Positions 7,391 to 13,278 of a stretch of 13,278 nt of DNA are shown here, piece by piece. This DNA is from Planctomycetota bacterium. GTDB lineage: Bacteria; Planctomycetota; DG-23; SLPQ01. Location: the NCBI GenBank assembly GCA_021160625.1, contig JAGHCE010000205.1, positions 1 to 13,278 on the forward strand, in the 5' to 3' direction. A program made the position numbers and the translations under genes. The notes below the pieces were generated by a model that was not told the DNA's origin, ran no database searches, and saw only the letters and a list, made by a program, of their open reading frames with translations. How positions within the stretch are numbered: position 1 is the stretch's first letter; each line of letters opens with the position of its first letter.

Positions 7391-8239
7391 ATGGCACAAA
7401 CAATGGTGACGCGCGAGGATATTGAGAGAGGGCTGGCCGGGCTGGGTATCGACGGCGGCGTCGAGGTCCACTCGAGCCTGTCCGCATTCGGCCGCGTTGA
7501 GGGCGGTGCGGACGCCGTCGTCGATGTGCTGCTCTCGAGTTTCCCGCTGGTGATGGTGCCGGCGTTTACCTGGGGCACGCTTGCCGCTGCCCCCGACGGC
7601 GTCCGTATCGAGCGAAACGGCCGCAAGCCCGGCGGCCGCCGCCGCCATTATCAGCACGAATGGACGCCGATAGCGTTCCATAAGGATATGCCCGCAGCCA
7701 AGAGTATGGGCGTCATTGCCGAGACGCTGCGAAGGAGGCCGGGAGCGCTGCGAAGCACTCACCCGACGCATTCCTTTGCGGCCGTCGGCGCCGATGCCGA
7801 AGAAGTACTCGCCACCGCAGGCCCCGACAGGCCGCTTGCGCCCATCGAGGCGCTGGTTGAAAGGGGCGGGTGGATCCTGATGCTGGGCACGCGTCTTACC
7901 TCCTGCACGGCGCTTCACGCCTCGGAACATCTGGCGGGCAGAAACTTTTTCATCCGGTATTCGGTGGACGAGAGCGGCAATCTGTTTAGAATCCGGGCAC
8001 CCGGATGCAGCAGGGGCTTTGAGAACTTCGATGCAGTGCTGGATACGATCAAGCGTGAGGTGCAAATCGGCGATGCGCGGGTAAGGGCGTACCCGGGCAG
8101 CGAGTTCTTCCGCCTTTCGGTGGAGGCGATAAAGAGAGACCCCCGGATAACGGTCTGCTCGCCGGAGTGTGTTTCTTGCGCGGATATGCTGGCAGGAGGC
8201 CCGGTCGAGCGGGGCACGGCTGGGGATAACGACAGGTAG
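7391..8239 (+). CDS. AAC(3)-family aminoglycoside N-acetyltransferase-like protein
   Basis: At 282 residues it matches the usual length of the AAC(3) (Antibiotic_NAT) fold. Visible signatures are VHSSLSAFG near residue 26, VPAFTW, RSTHPTHSFAAVG and a LMLGT-x5-TALHASEH segment with H176. Known members acetylate the 3-amino group of 2-deoxystreptamine aminoglycosides with acetyl-CoA; many chromosomal homologues act on other amines or are uncharacterised. A resistance role cannot be assumed: the operon also holds a GNAT and a CoA-disulfide reductase, with no integron or transposon nearby. I chose ATG 7391 (GGGAG about ten bases upstream) over an in-frame ATG at 7370, which adds MPGRSNK with no clear family match. 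The stop is TAG, and the next start follows after 28 bases. Confidence 0.87.
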   Translation: MAQTMVTREDIERGLAGLGIDGGVEVHSSLSAFGRVEGGADAVVDVLLSSFPLVMVPAFTWGTLAAAPDGVRIERNGRKPGGRRRHYQHEWTPIAFHKDMPAAKSMGVIAETLRRRPGALRSTHPTHSFAAVGADAEEVLATAGPDRPLAPIEALVERGGWILMLGTRLTSCTALHASEHLAGRNFFIRYSVDESGNLFRIRAPGCSRGFENFDAVLDTIKREVQIGDARVRAYPGSEFFRLSVEAIKRDPRITVCSPECVSCADMLAGGPVERGTAGDNDR

Positions 8240-8267
8240 ATTTCAAGGTTTTGGAAGGAGGTTGCAG

Positions 8268-10013
8268 ATGGCCGGCAGGCGTGTCTTGATAGTAGTTGGG
8301 GTTGCGGGCGGTGCGTCTTGCGCCGCGAGACTCAGACGCCTCGACGAAGAGGCCGAGATAGTGATGTTCGAGCGTGGCCCCTACATCTCGTTCGCCAACT
8401 GCGGCCTGCCCTACCACATAAGCGGCGTCATCGAGGAGCGTTCGAAGCTCCTCGTCCAGACGCCGGAAGGCTTTGGCAAGAGGTTCAACGTTGACGTCCG
8501 CGTAAACAGCGAGGTGCTTTCCATCGACCGCCGGGAGCAGACGGTGGATGTGTGCGGGCCCGACGGGAAGACATACACCGAAAAGTATGACAACCTCGTC
8601 CTCTCGCCAGGCGCCGAGCCGATAAAGCCGCCGTTTCCGGGCGTGGACCTGCCCGGCGTATTCACGCTTCGAAACGTCCCCGATACCGACGCGATACTGG
8701 CGTATATCGATGAGAAAAAACCTAAAAAGGCCGTCGTCGTCGGAGGCGGCTACATCGGCGTCGAGATGGCCGAAAATCTTCACCACATCGGCATCGAGGT
8801 CGCCATCATCGAGATGCTCCCCCAGGTAATGGCCGTTTTCGATCCAGATATGGCCAATTTCCTTCACGAACACCTCCACTACCAGGGGATAGCGACGTGG
8901 CTCGGCGACGGGGTGGCCGGTTTTGCCCAGGTGGATGACGGTATCGAGGTGAAACTCCAAAGCGGCCAGACGGCCGTCACCGATCTTGTCATCCTGTCAA
9001 TCGGCGTGCGTCCCGATACGAAACTCGCCCGCGATGCGGACCTCGCGATCGGCGAGTCCCGTGGGATAAAGGTGGATGCCCTTATGCGTACCAGCGACCC
9101 GGCGATCTACGCCGCGGGCGATGCCGTCGAGGTGACGAACCTCGTCACCGGCAAGCCGGCCGTCATAGCCCTTGCCGGCCCCGCAAATCGCCAGGGCAGG
9201 ATCGCCGCCGACAACATCTGCGGCCGCGAGTCCGTGTATAGCGGCACGCAGGGAACATCCATTGTGAAAGTGTTCGACCTGGTGGCGGCCTGCACCGGCG
9301 CCAACGAGCGGACGCTAAAAGCCGCCGACATCCCCTACAAAAAGGTTCACATCCACCCAGCCAGCCACGCCGGCTACTACCCGCACGCCTACCAGATGAC
9401 TGTCAAGGCGCTCTTCAACCCGGACAACGGCAAGCTCCTCGGTGTCCAGATAGTCGGCCCGGACGGCGTCGACAAGCGCATCGATATCTTCGCCGCCGCC
9501 CTTCGCTGCGGCGTCACGGTGCACGAGCTCGAAAACTACGAACTCGCCTATGCCCCTCCCTTCGGCTCCGCCAAGGACCCCGTCAATATGGTGGGCTTCG
9601 TCGCGTCGAATGTTCTCAAGGGCGATCTGAAGGTGGCCTACTGGGAGGATTACAAGTTTCCGCTGGATGGGGACGAAGTGGTCGTCGACTGCCGTTCCCA
9701 GGGAGAATGGGACCAGGGCCACGTGCCGGGGGCCGTGCTCATCCCCATCGACCAAATGCGCGGGAGAATCGGCGAACTTCCCCGCGACAGGAAGATCCTC
9801 GTGTACTGCGCCGTCGGCATACGCGCCTATATGTCCTGCAGAATCCTTACGCAGAAGGGCTATGACGCCTGGGACCTCTCCGGCGGCTACCGCACCTTCC
9901 GGTCGGTCCACCCCGAAACAGCGACAGGCATCGACCCGAAGGATATGTTCGCCGAACTCCAGGAGAAGTTCTGCACCTCGCCGACGCAGTCCGCGCGCGC
10001 TGCGGAAAAATAG
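8268..10013 (+). CDS. CoA-disulfide reductase fused to a C-terminal rhodanese domain
   Basis: The 581-residue protein is a class II pyridine nucleotide-disulfide oxidoreductase of the single-cysteine type. The FAD site is GVAGGASCAARLRR (11-24) with D285 of AAGDA; the redox cysteine is C45 in SFANCGLPY; the NAD(P)H motif is GGGYIG (159-164). The region around YYPHAYQMTVKALF matches the dimerisation domain. A rhodanese domain (about 460-555) has its active cysteine C514 in CAVGIR. Such CoADR-RHD enzymes reduce CoA disulfide, CoA persulfide or polysulfide with NAD(P)H; rhodanese supplies or accepts sulfane sulfur. GGAAGGAGG six bases before ATG 8268 is the strongest ribosome binding site of the operon, so I start there rather than at an in-frame upstream ATG at 8169 that overlaps the previous gene. 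It is cytoplasmic and the last gene of the operon; the stop is TAG. A plain NADH oxidase/peroxidase role is less likely given the CoADR motif and the fusion. Confidence 0.93.
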   Translation: MAGRRVLIVVGVAGGASCAARLRRLDEEAEIVMFERGPYISFANCGLPYHISGVIEERSKLLVQTPEGFGKRFNVDVRVNSEVLSIDRREQTVDVCGPDGKTYTEKYDNLVLSPGAEPIKPPFPGVDLPGVFTLRNVPDTDAILAYIDEKKPKKAVVVGGGYIGVEMAENLHHIGIEVAIIEMLPQVMAVFDPDMANFLHEHLHYQGIATWLGDGVAGFAQVDDGIEVKLQSGQTAVTDLVILSIGVRPDTKLARDADLAIGESRGIKVDALMRTSDPAIYAAGDAVEVTNLVTGKPAVIALAGPANRQGRIAADNICGRESVYSGTQGTSIVKVFDLVAACTGANERTLKAADIPYKKVHIHPASHAGYYPHAYQMTVKALFNPDNGKLLGVQIVGPDGVDKRIDIFAAALRCGVTVHELENYELAYAPPFGSAKDPVNMVGFVASNVLKGDLKVAYWEDYKFPLDGDEVVVDCRSQGEWDQGHVPGAVLIPIDQMRGRIGELPRDRKILVYCAVGIRAYMSCRILTQKGYDAWDLSGGYRTFRSVHPETATGIDPKDMFAELQEKFCTSPTQSARAAEK

Positions 10014-10019
10014 TACCTG

Positions 10020-10058
10020 GTGCGGCATACAATACCGCACGGCACAAATGATATTTGT
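10020..10058. repeat. Two small hairpins just after the CoA-disulfide reductase gene
   Basis: GTGCGG (10020-10025) pairs with CCGCAC (10035-10040), and ACAAAT (10044-10049) with ATTTGT (10053-10058). They begin seven bases after the stop and could slow or end transcription. Neither has a following T-tract, so an intrinsic terminator is doubtful. Confidence 0.45.
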
Positions 10059-10079
10059 CCCGCGTGTGCCAGCCGATGG

Positions 10080-10187
10080 GTAGGGCGGACATTCTTGTCT
10101 GCCGTCGTTTATTCCGCGTGCGCTAAGGTTTACCCGCGTGGAGGGCGCATCCTGCATAACTGCGGGCGCAATAAATTGCGCCCCTAC
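10080..10187. repeat. GTAGGG-bounded two-hairpin repeat upstream of cysK
   Basis: It opens with GTAGGGCG and closes with CGCCCCTAC. Hairpin one is GGCGGACA (10084-10091), TTCT, TGTCTGCC (10096-10103). Hairpin two is GGGCGCAAT (10164-10172), AA, ATTGCGCCC (10175-10183). The first 43 bases (10080-10122) recur at 11467-11510 with minor differences. A TTCCGCG...AAGGTTTACCCGC segment (10112-10137) recurs inverted at 11300-11326. The interior includes other repeat fragments, so this may be a nested composite. Confidence 0.75.
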
Positions 10188-10194
10188 ATTTTGA

Positions 10195-10275
10195 TGTGCC
10201 ACTGGTGGCTTGTCTTGTAGGGCGCGCCTTGGCGCGCGCGGTCAATGTGGCACTGGTGACTTGCCCGCCAGTGGG
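10195..10275. repeat. Two TGTGGCACTGGTGGC-type repeats flanking a GC hairpin, before cysK
   Basis: TGTGCCACTGGTGGCTTGTC (10195-10214) and a copy at 10246-10275 frame a GTAGGGCGCGCC unit (from about 10218) with a GCGCGCC/GGCGCGC stem. The second copy folds as CACTGG (10251-10256) with CCAGTG (10268-10273). It ends 30 bases before cysK. The whole 10014-10304 gap is repeats; I see no convincing promoter for cysK in it. Confidence 0.7.
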
Positions 10276-10304
10276 CCCCTTTTCCGGAAAGGAGCACAAG
10301 AGCG

Positions 10305-11276
10305 ATGGCGCACGTATTCGACGACAATTCGCTCACTATCGGCCGGACGCCGCTCGTGCGGCTAAGCCGAATCGCCCAGGGGCAAAAGGCCGTCATCCTG
10401 GCAAAGGTGGAGGCGAGAAATCCCTCCTTTTCCGTCAAGTGCCGGGTGGGCGCCTCGATGGTATGGGACGCCGAAAAGCGGGGGCTGCTCGGCCCCGGCA
10501 GGGAAATCGTCGAACCCACAAGCGGCAACACGGGGATCGCCCTGGCCTTTGTCGGCGCGGCGCGCGGCTACCCGGTCACCATCACTATGCCGGAGACGAT
10601 GAGCATCGAGCGCAGGAAGGTCTTGAAGGCGCTCGGGGCGAACGTGGTGCTGACCCCCGGCGCCGGCGGTATGCCGGCGGCAATAGCCAGGGCCGGCGAG
10701 ATCGCCGCAAGCGACCCGCAGCGCTACTTCTGCCCGCAACAGTTTGAGAACCCGGCCAACCCCGCAATCCACGAGAAGACCACCGGCCCGGAAATCTGGG
10801 AGGACACCAACGGCGCGGTTGACGTCCTGGTTGCCGGCGTCGGCACCGGCGGGACGATTACCGGCATCTCGCGCTACATCAAGAAAACCGCCGGAAAAGC
10901 CATTATTTCCGTCGCCGTCGAGCCGGAATCGAGCCCCGTGTTGACTCAAACACTCGCCGGGAAACCGCCCCAAGGCGGCCCTCACAAGATTCAGGGCATC
11001 GGCGCGGGATTCGTGCCGAAGATACTCGACCTCTCGCTCGTCGACAGGGTCGAGACGGTAACAGACGAAGAAGCGATGGAAACGGCCCGGCGCCTTGCAT
11101 CCGAGGAAGGCATCCTCTGCGGGATTTCGTCAGGGGCGGCCACGGCAGTTGCGGCAAGGCTGGCCGCGCTCGCACAGTTCGAAGACAAGACAATCGTCGT
11201 CATATTGCCCGATTCGGGCGAGAGATACCTTTCGAGCGCCCTCTTCGAGGAGGCTTCGCCCCCTTTCCTGCAGTAA
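10305..11276 (+). CDS. cysK: Cysteine synthase A (O-acetylserine sulfhydrylase)
   Basis: The 323-residue protein matches the enterobacterial CysK type nearly end to end. It makes L-cysteine from O-acetylserine and sulfide, the last step of assimilatory cysteine synthesis. The PLP Schiff-base lysine is K45 in NPSFSVKCR; the substrate loop is TSGNTG (72-77); the PLP phosphate loop is GVGTGGT (178-184); the pyridine-ring serine lies in GISSGA (273-278). PHKIQGIGAGF and SGERYLS are also characteristic. Length equals the family norm and no residue is missing. AAGGAG lies ten bases before the ATG, slightly long spacing. The gene stands alone, about 290 bases after the CoA-disulfide reductase, with repeats on both sides; one begins right after the stop. 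Its closeness to the proteobacterial type may mean transfer, but this form is widespread. Confidence 0.96.
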   Translation: MAHVFDDNSLTIGRTPLVRLSRIAQGQKAVILAKVEARNPSFSVKCRVGASMVWDAEKRGLLGPGREIVEPTSGNTGIALAFVGAARGYPVTITMPETMSIERRKVLKALGANVVLTPGAGGMPAAIARAGEIAASDPQRYFCPQQFENPANPAIHEKTTGPEIWEDTNGAVDVLVAGVGTGGTITGISRYIKKTAGKAIISVAVEPESSPVLTQTLAGKPPQGGPHKIQGIGAGFVPKILDLSLVDRVETVTDEEAMETARRLASEEGILCGISSGAATAVAARLAALAQFEDKTIVVILPDSGERYLSSALFEEASPPFLQ

Positions 11277-11326
11277 TGTGGCGCTGGAGGCCCTCCACGG
11301 CGGGTAAACCTTGGCACGCGCGGAAC
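11277..11326. repeat. Repeat starting directly after the cysK stop codon
   Basis: TGTGGCGCTGGAGGCCCTCC (11277-11296) is a variant of the TGTGGCACTGGTGGC unit with a TGGAGG/CCTCCA stem (11285-11290 and 11292-11297). The following 11300-11326 segment (GGCGGGTAAACCTTGGCACG and on) is an inverted copy of 10112-10137 upstream of cysK. Confidence 0.65.
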
Positions 11327-11341
11327 CATCCGGCCCTTCGC

Positions 11342-11365
11342 GGGCGAGGCATGCCTCGCCCCTAC
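11342..11365. repeat. GGGCGAGGC hairpin ending in CCCCTAC
   Basis: GGGCGAGGC (11342-11350), AT, GCCTCGCCC (11353-11361), then CTAC: a perfect 20-base palindrome carrying the CCCCTAC end of the GTAGGGG family. Its stem sequence differs from all other copies in the window but remains fully paired. Confidence 0.75.
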
Positions 11366-11373
11366 GAAGAATA

Positions 11374-11451
11374 TGTGGCACTGGTGGCTGTGCAGGGTGG
11401 GTTTTAGTCCACGCAAAACGTGATCATGGCGGCATACAACGGGGCCCTGCA
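11374..11451. repeat. TGTGGCACTGGTGGC unit and a long-range inverted repeat before the MATE gene
   Basis: TGTGGCACTGGTGGCTG (11374-11390) is a short copy of that family. TGCAGGG (11391-11397) and CCCTGCA (11445-11451) form seven-base inverted arms 47 bases apart, followed by TTTATTCTACAATA, where TACAAT (11459-11464) could be a -10 box without a good -35. The rest of the stretch shows no gene. Confidence 0.45.
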
Positions 11452-11466
11452 TTTATTCTACAATAG

Positions 11467-11526
11467 GTAGGGCGGACATTCTTGTCTGCCGAACGTTTAT
11501 TCCGCGTGCGGCAAGCCGCGCCCTAC
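11467..11526. repeat. 60-base two-hairpin element with perfect 8-base terminal inverted repeats
   Basis: GTAGGGCG (11467-11474) is the exact reverse complement of CGCCCTAC (11519-11526). Inside are hairpin GGCGGACA/TGTCTGCC, the same as at 10084-10103, and hairpin GCGGC-AA-GCCGC (11508-11519). The paired-hairpin layout is like REPIN or small MITE elements. A fragment TGTGGCACTGACGG follows at 11534-11547. Confidence 0.75.
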
Positions 11527-11594
11527 GTGAAAATGTGGCACTGACGGCGCGGCGGTAGATGCCTTCGCGTGTTTTGGGGTACCAAGGGATCGCT

Positions 11595-13013
11595 ATGGAA
11601 AGCAAGGCACCAGGCGACGGCGGATACAGGCACGTGATACGAGTTGCGCTGCCGCTCATCCTGTCGAATGCAAGCGCAACGGTTATGTCGTTCGTCGACC
11701 GCATCTTTCTTGCGCGATACAGCGGCGACGCGATGGCGGGGGCGGCATTCGCCGGGATGGCGGCCTGGACGTTGATGACTGTCTTCCTGGGAACCGCCGG
11801 CTACACCGGCACGTTCGTGGCACAGTACTACGGCGCGGGCAGGAAAGAGAGGATATCCACCGCTGTATGGCACGGCATCTACTTTGCGCTTTTCTCAGGC
11901 GTCGTTCTCTTGGTCATATCCGGTTTTTCCCGGCAGATAATGGACCTTGCCGGACACGCACCGGGTCCCAGGCGAGAGGAGATTATCTACTTCCGGATAT
12001 TCCTGGCCGGCGGTGGCCTCATAATTCTAAACGGCGCGCTGGCGGCCTTTTTCGGCGGTCTCGGCAAGACGTATTACAATATGGCCGTCTTCGTGCCCGC
12101 CAACTGCCTCAACGTCATCCTCAACTATTGCCTCATCTTCGGCCACTGGGGATTTCCGCGCTGGGGCACGAAGGGAGCGGCGGTAGCCACCGTCGTTTCC
12201 GCCGGCGCCGCGACGCTCACGCTTGTGGCGGTTCTGGTCTTAGGAAAGACGGGCAGGCTGTACGGGGTTCTGAGGCGGCCGCGTTTCGAGAGGGATCTCT
12301 TCGCGAGGCTTCTGCGGTTCGGCGTTCCCAACGGCCTGCAATGGACCGTGGATATGACGGGCTGGACGATCTTTATGATGCTTGTCTGCCGGCTCGGCGG
12401 CGTCCAGCAGCAGGCGGTCAGCGTCGCCTTTTCCATAAACCACCTGGCCTTCCTGCCGATGGTGGGCTTCGGGATGGCGACCTCGATCCTTGTGGGCCAG
12501 TTCATCGGGTCGGGAAGACCGAAACTGGCCGAGAAGGCAACGTCTGCGTCGTTCAAAATGACGCTTGCGTATATGGTGACAGTGGCCGTTGTCTTTGCCG
12601 TCGGGCCGGGACCGCTGGTGGCGCTCTTCAAACCGGACCTCCCCGGCGCCCAATGGCCCGCCGTTTACGCGCTGGCAGCGATCTTTATGAGGTTCGTGGC
12701 GGTCTATTGCGTATTCGATGCGGTCAACATCGTCTACTCCGGTGCGCTCAAGGGCGCAGGCGACACGACCTTCGTGATGTTTATGATCGCCGTCCTCTCC
12801 GCCTTCGGCCTTGTTATCCCGACGTACTTGGTTCTTAGCGTCTTCGACCTCGGCTTCTTCGCGGCGGCCGCCATAGCCACGGCCTACATAGGTCTTATGG
12901 CCATCGCCTTCTACGCCCGCTACAGAGCCGGCAAATGGAAATCGATGCGCGTCATCGAGAGCCCCGTGCCGTCAGTGTGCCCCGGCATCGAACGCCCCGA
13001 CATCGAGGCATAG
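11595..13013 (+). CDS. MATE-family multidrug/metabolite efflux transporter
   Basis: The 472-residue protein is almost wholly hydrophobic, with about 12 membrane segments in two related halves, at the usual MATE length. Typical features are ALPLILSNASATVMSFVDRIFLARY in the first helix, TFVAQYYGAG after helix two, a matching FGMATSILVGQFIGSG in the second half, and GALKGAGDTTFVM near the C-terminus. MATE proteins sit in the inner membrane and export cationic drugs or metabolites in exchange for Na+ or H+; the cargo here is unknown. I chose ATG 11595, after AAGGGAT, over an in-frame ATG at 11559 whose extra residues are partly repeat-derived. It is separated from cysK by 318 bases of repeats, so it is probably transcribed independently. 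The C-terminal tail after the last helix is short and hydrophilic. The stop is TAG. Confidence 0.93.
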   Translation: MESKAPGDGGYRHVIRVALPLILSNASATVMSFVDRIFLARYSGDAMAGAAFAGMAAWTLMTVFLGTAGYTGTFVAQYYGAGRKERISTAVWHGIYFALFSGVVLLVISGFSRQIMDLAGHAPGPRREEIIYFRIFLAGGGLIILNGALAAFFGGLGKTYYNMAVFVPANCLNVILNYCLIFGHWGFPRWGTKGAAVATVVSAGAATLTLVAVLVLGKTGRLYGVLRRPRFERDLFARLLRFGVPNGLQWTVDMTGWTIFMMLVCRLGGVQQQAVSVAFSINHLAFLPMVGFGMATSILVGQFIGSGRPKLAEKATSASFKMTLAYMVTVAVVFAVGPGPLVALFKPDLPGAQWPAVYALAAIFMRFVAVYCVFDAVNIVYSGALKGAGDTTFVMFMIAVLSAFGLVIPTYLVLSVFDLGFFAAAAIATAYIGLMAIAFYARYRAGKWKSMRVIESPVPSVCPGIERPDIEA

Positions 13014-13073
13014 TCGTGTAGGGTGCGCCTGACGAAGACGCCCCGTGGCTTGCAGCACGCGGAATATGATCCC

Positions 13074-13117
13074 CACGGCGGAGCAAGCCCTCCAGTGGCG
13101 GGTGAAATTTATGCGCC
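13074..13117. repeat. Repeat units downstream of the MATE gene
   Basis: CACGGCGGAGCAAGCCCTCC (13074-13093) then AGTGG is an inverted, diverged copy of the TGTGGCACTGGTGGC family. GGCGGGTGAAATTTATGCGC (13097-13116) resembles 3587-3606 in the opposite orientation. The whole 13014-13278 stretch holds repeats and no gene that I can support. Confidence 0.55.
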
Positions 13118-13155
13118 GGCAGTGTGGCGTACCCGCCGTGGCACACACATCAGCC

Positions 13156-13218
13156 GTAGGGGCGCGATTCATCGCGCCCGCGGAAGGCCAGTTGATTGCC
13201 ACGGACAACGTCCGCGGC
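13156..13218. repeat. GTAGGGGC hairpin joined to an AAC-loop hairpin
   Basis: GGGCGCGAT (13160-13168), TC, ATCGCGCCC (13171-13179) follows GTAG. A spacer AAGGCCAGTTGATT (13184-13197), nearly identical to 5545-5558, leads to GCCACGGAC (13198-13206), AAC, GTCCGCGGC (13210-13218), a nine-base stem with one mismatch. Confidence 0.7.
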
Positions 13219-13222
13219 CCCC

Positions 13223-13278
13223 GTAGGGGCGCCGCTTGCTGCGCCCTCAGCACCGGGCAGGGCAAGCCCTGCCCCTAC
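13223..13278. repeat. 56-base two-hairpin element with perfect 8-base terminal inverted repeats
   Basis: GTAGGGGC (13223-13230) is the exact reverse complement of GCCCCTAC (13271-13278). Hairpin one pairs GGGCGC (13227-13232) with GCGCCC (13241-13246). Hairpin two is GGGCAGGGC (13255-13263), AA, GCCCTGCCC (13266-13274). The layout matches 11467-11526. It ends at the window edge, so its true limit is unknown. Confidence 0.7.

Noticed and set aside
6800..7401. Identical 11-base ATGGCACAAAC at the GNAT and AAC(3) starts
   Set aside because: Short, with differing flanks and upstream ribosome binding sites; most likely chance or shared start-region preference.
6482..8065. Long open minus-strand frame of 527 codons
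   Set aside because: It overlaps the well-supported GNAT and AAC(3) genes and the divergent promoter region. The translation is Arg/Pro/His-rich with no domain motif, as expected for an antisense frame in GC-rich DNA.
7391..8239. Acquired aminoglycoside resistance cassette
   Set aside because: There is no integron site, transposase or composition break; the gene is embedded in a tight operon with metabolic enzymes.
8049..8960. Minus-strand frame of 303 codons across the CoA-disulfide reductase start
   Set aside because: The plus strand has an intact enzyme with all its motifs; the minus frame has no family features.
11342..11365. Strong GC hairpins as rho-independent terminators
   Set aside because: None of the GTAGGGG-family stems is followed by a T-tract on either strand, and the family recurs as mobile-looking repeats.
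10080..11526. Composite transposon carrying cysK
   Set aside because: The flanking copies are under 110 bases, code for nothing, and no target-site duplication or transposase is seen; only recombination between repeats is plausible.
10014..13278. CRISPR array
   Set aside because: The repeats are self-complementary, differ in sequence and length, and lack regular spacing and unique spacers.

Overview
The window looks like a chromosomal segment of a GC-rich bacterium. It carries eight protein-coding loci on both strands, separated by gaps full of short palindromic repeats. The mix suggests an uncultured polysaccharide-degrading lineage of the Planctomycetota / Sumerlaeota / Hydrogenedentota kind: two glycoside hydrolases, a zinc-less medium-chain dehydrogenase, a fused DHODH-type flavoprotein and REP-like hairpin repeats. 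The sequence alone does not fix the phylum. There is no rRNA, tRNA, transposase, integrase or CRISPR array.

Left part (1-6612). A minus-strand flavoenzyme gene, cut by the window edge, joins a dihydroorotate/dihydropyrimidine dehydrogenase-type domain to a GltD/NfnB-like Fe-S/FAD reductase domain. It is divergent from a plus-strand GH2 beta-glycosidase, and the 286-base spacer holds a promoter candidate for each direction plus a palindromic operator candidate. Convergent to GH2 lies a minus-strand pair: a zinc-less MDR dehydrogenase, then a secreted GH20-like hydrolase with an embedded carbohydrate-binding-like domain. The hydrolase frame is broken by one in-frame TAG. These genes fit the cutting and oxidation of sugars.

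Middle (6613-10013). A well-formed divergent promoter region separates the MDR gene from a plus-strand operon: GNAT acetyltransferase, AAC(3)-family acetyltransferase, and CoA-disulfide reductase with a C-terminal rhodanese domain. The first two release CoA and the third recycles CoA disulfide, so a link through CoA and thiol chemistry is possible but unproven.

Right part (10014-13278). A cysK very like the enterobacterial enzyme, then a MATE-family exporter. Each is surrounded by repeat-rich gaps. The gaps hold at least three recurring repeat types: (a) hairpins bounded by GTAGGG(G)C and its complement, often as two-hairpin doublets resembling REPINs; (b) TGTGGCACTGGTGGC units; (c) hairpins with an AAC loop. 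Near-identical copies of one 43-44 base unit lie on both sides of cysK.

The best candidates for something unusual are the DHODH-first fused oxidoreductase and its operator-promoter arrangement, the amber-interrupted hydrolase, and the two-hairpin repeat family whose stems differ between copies but stay self-complementary.
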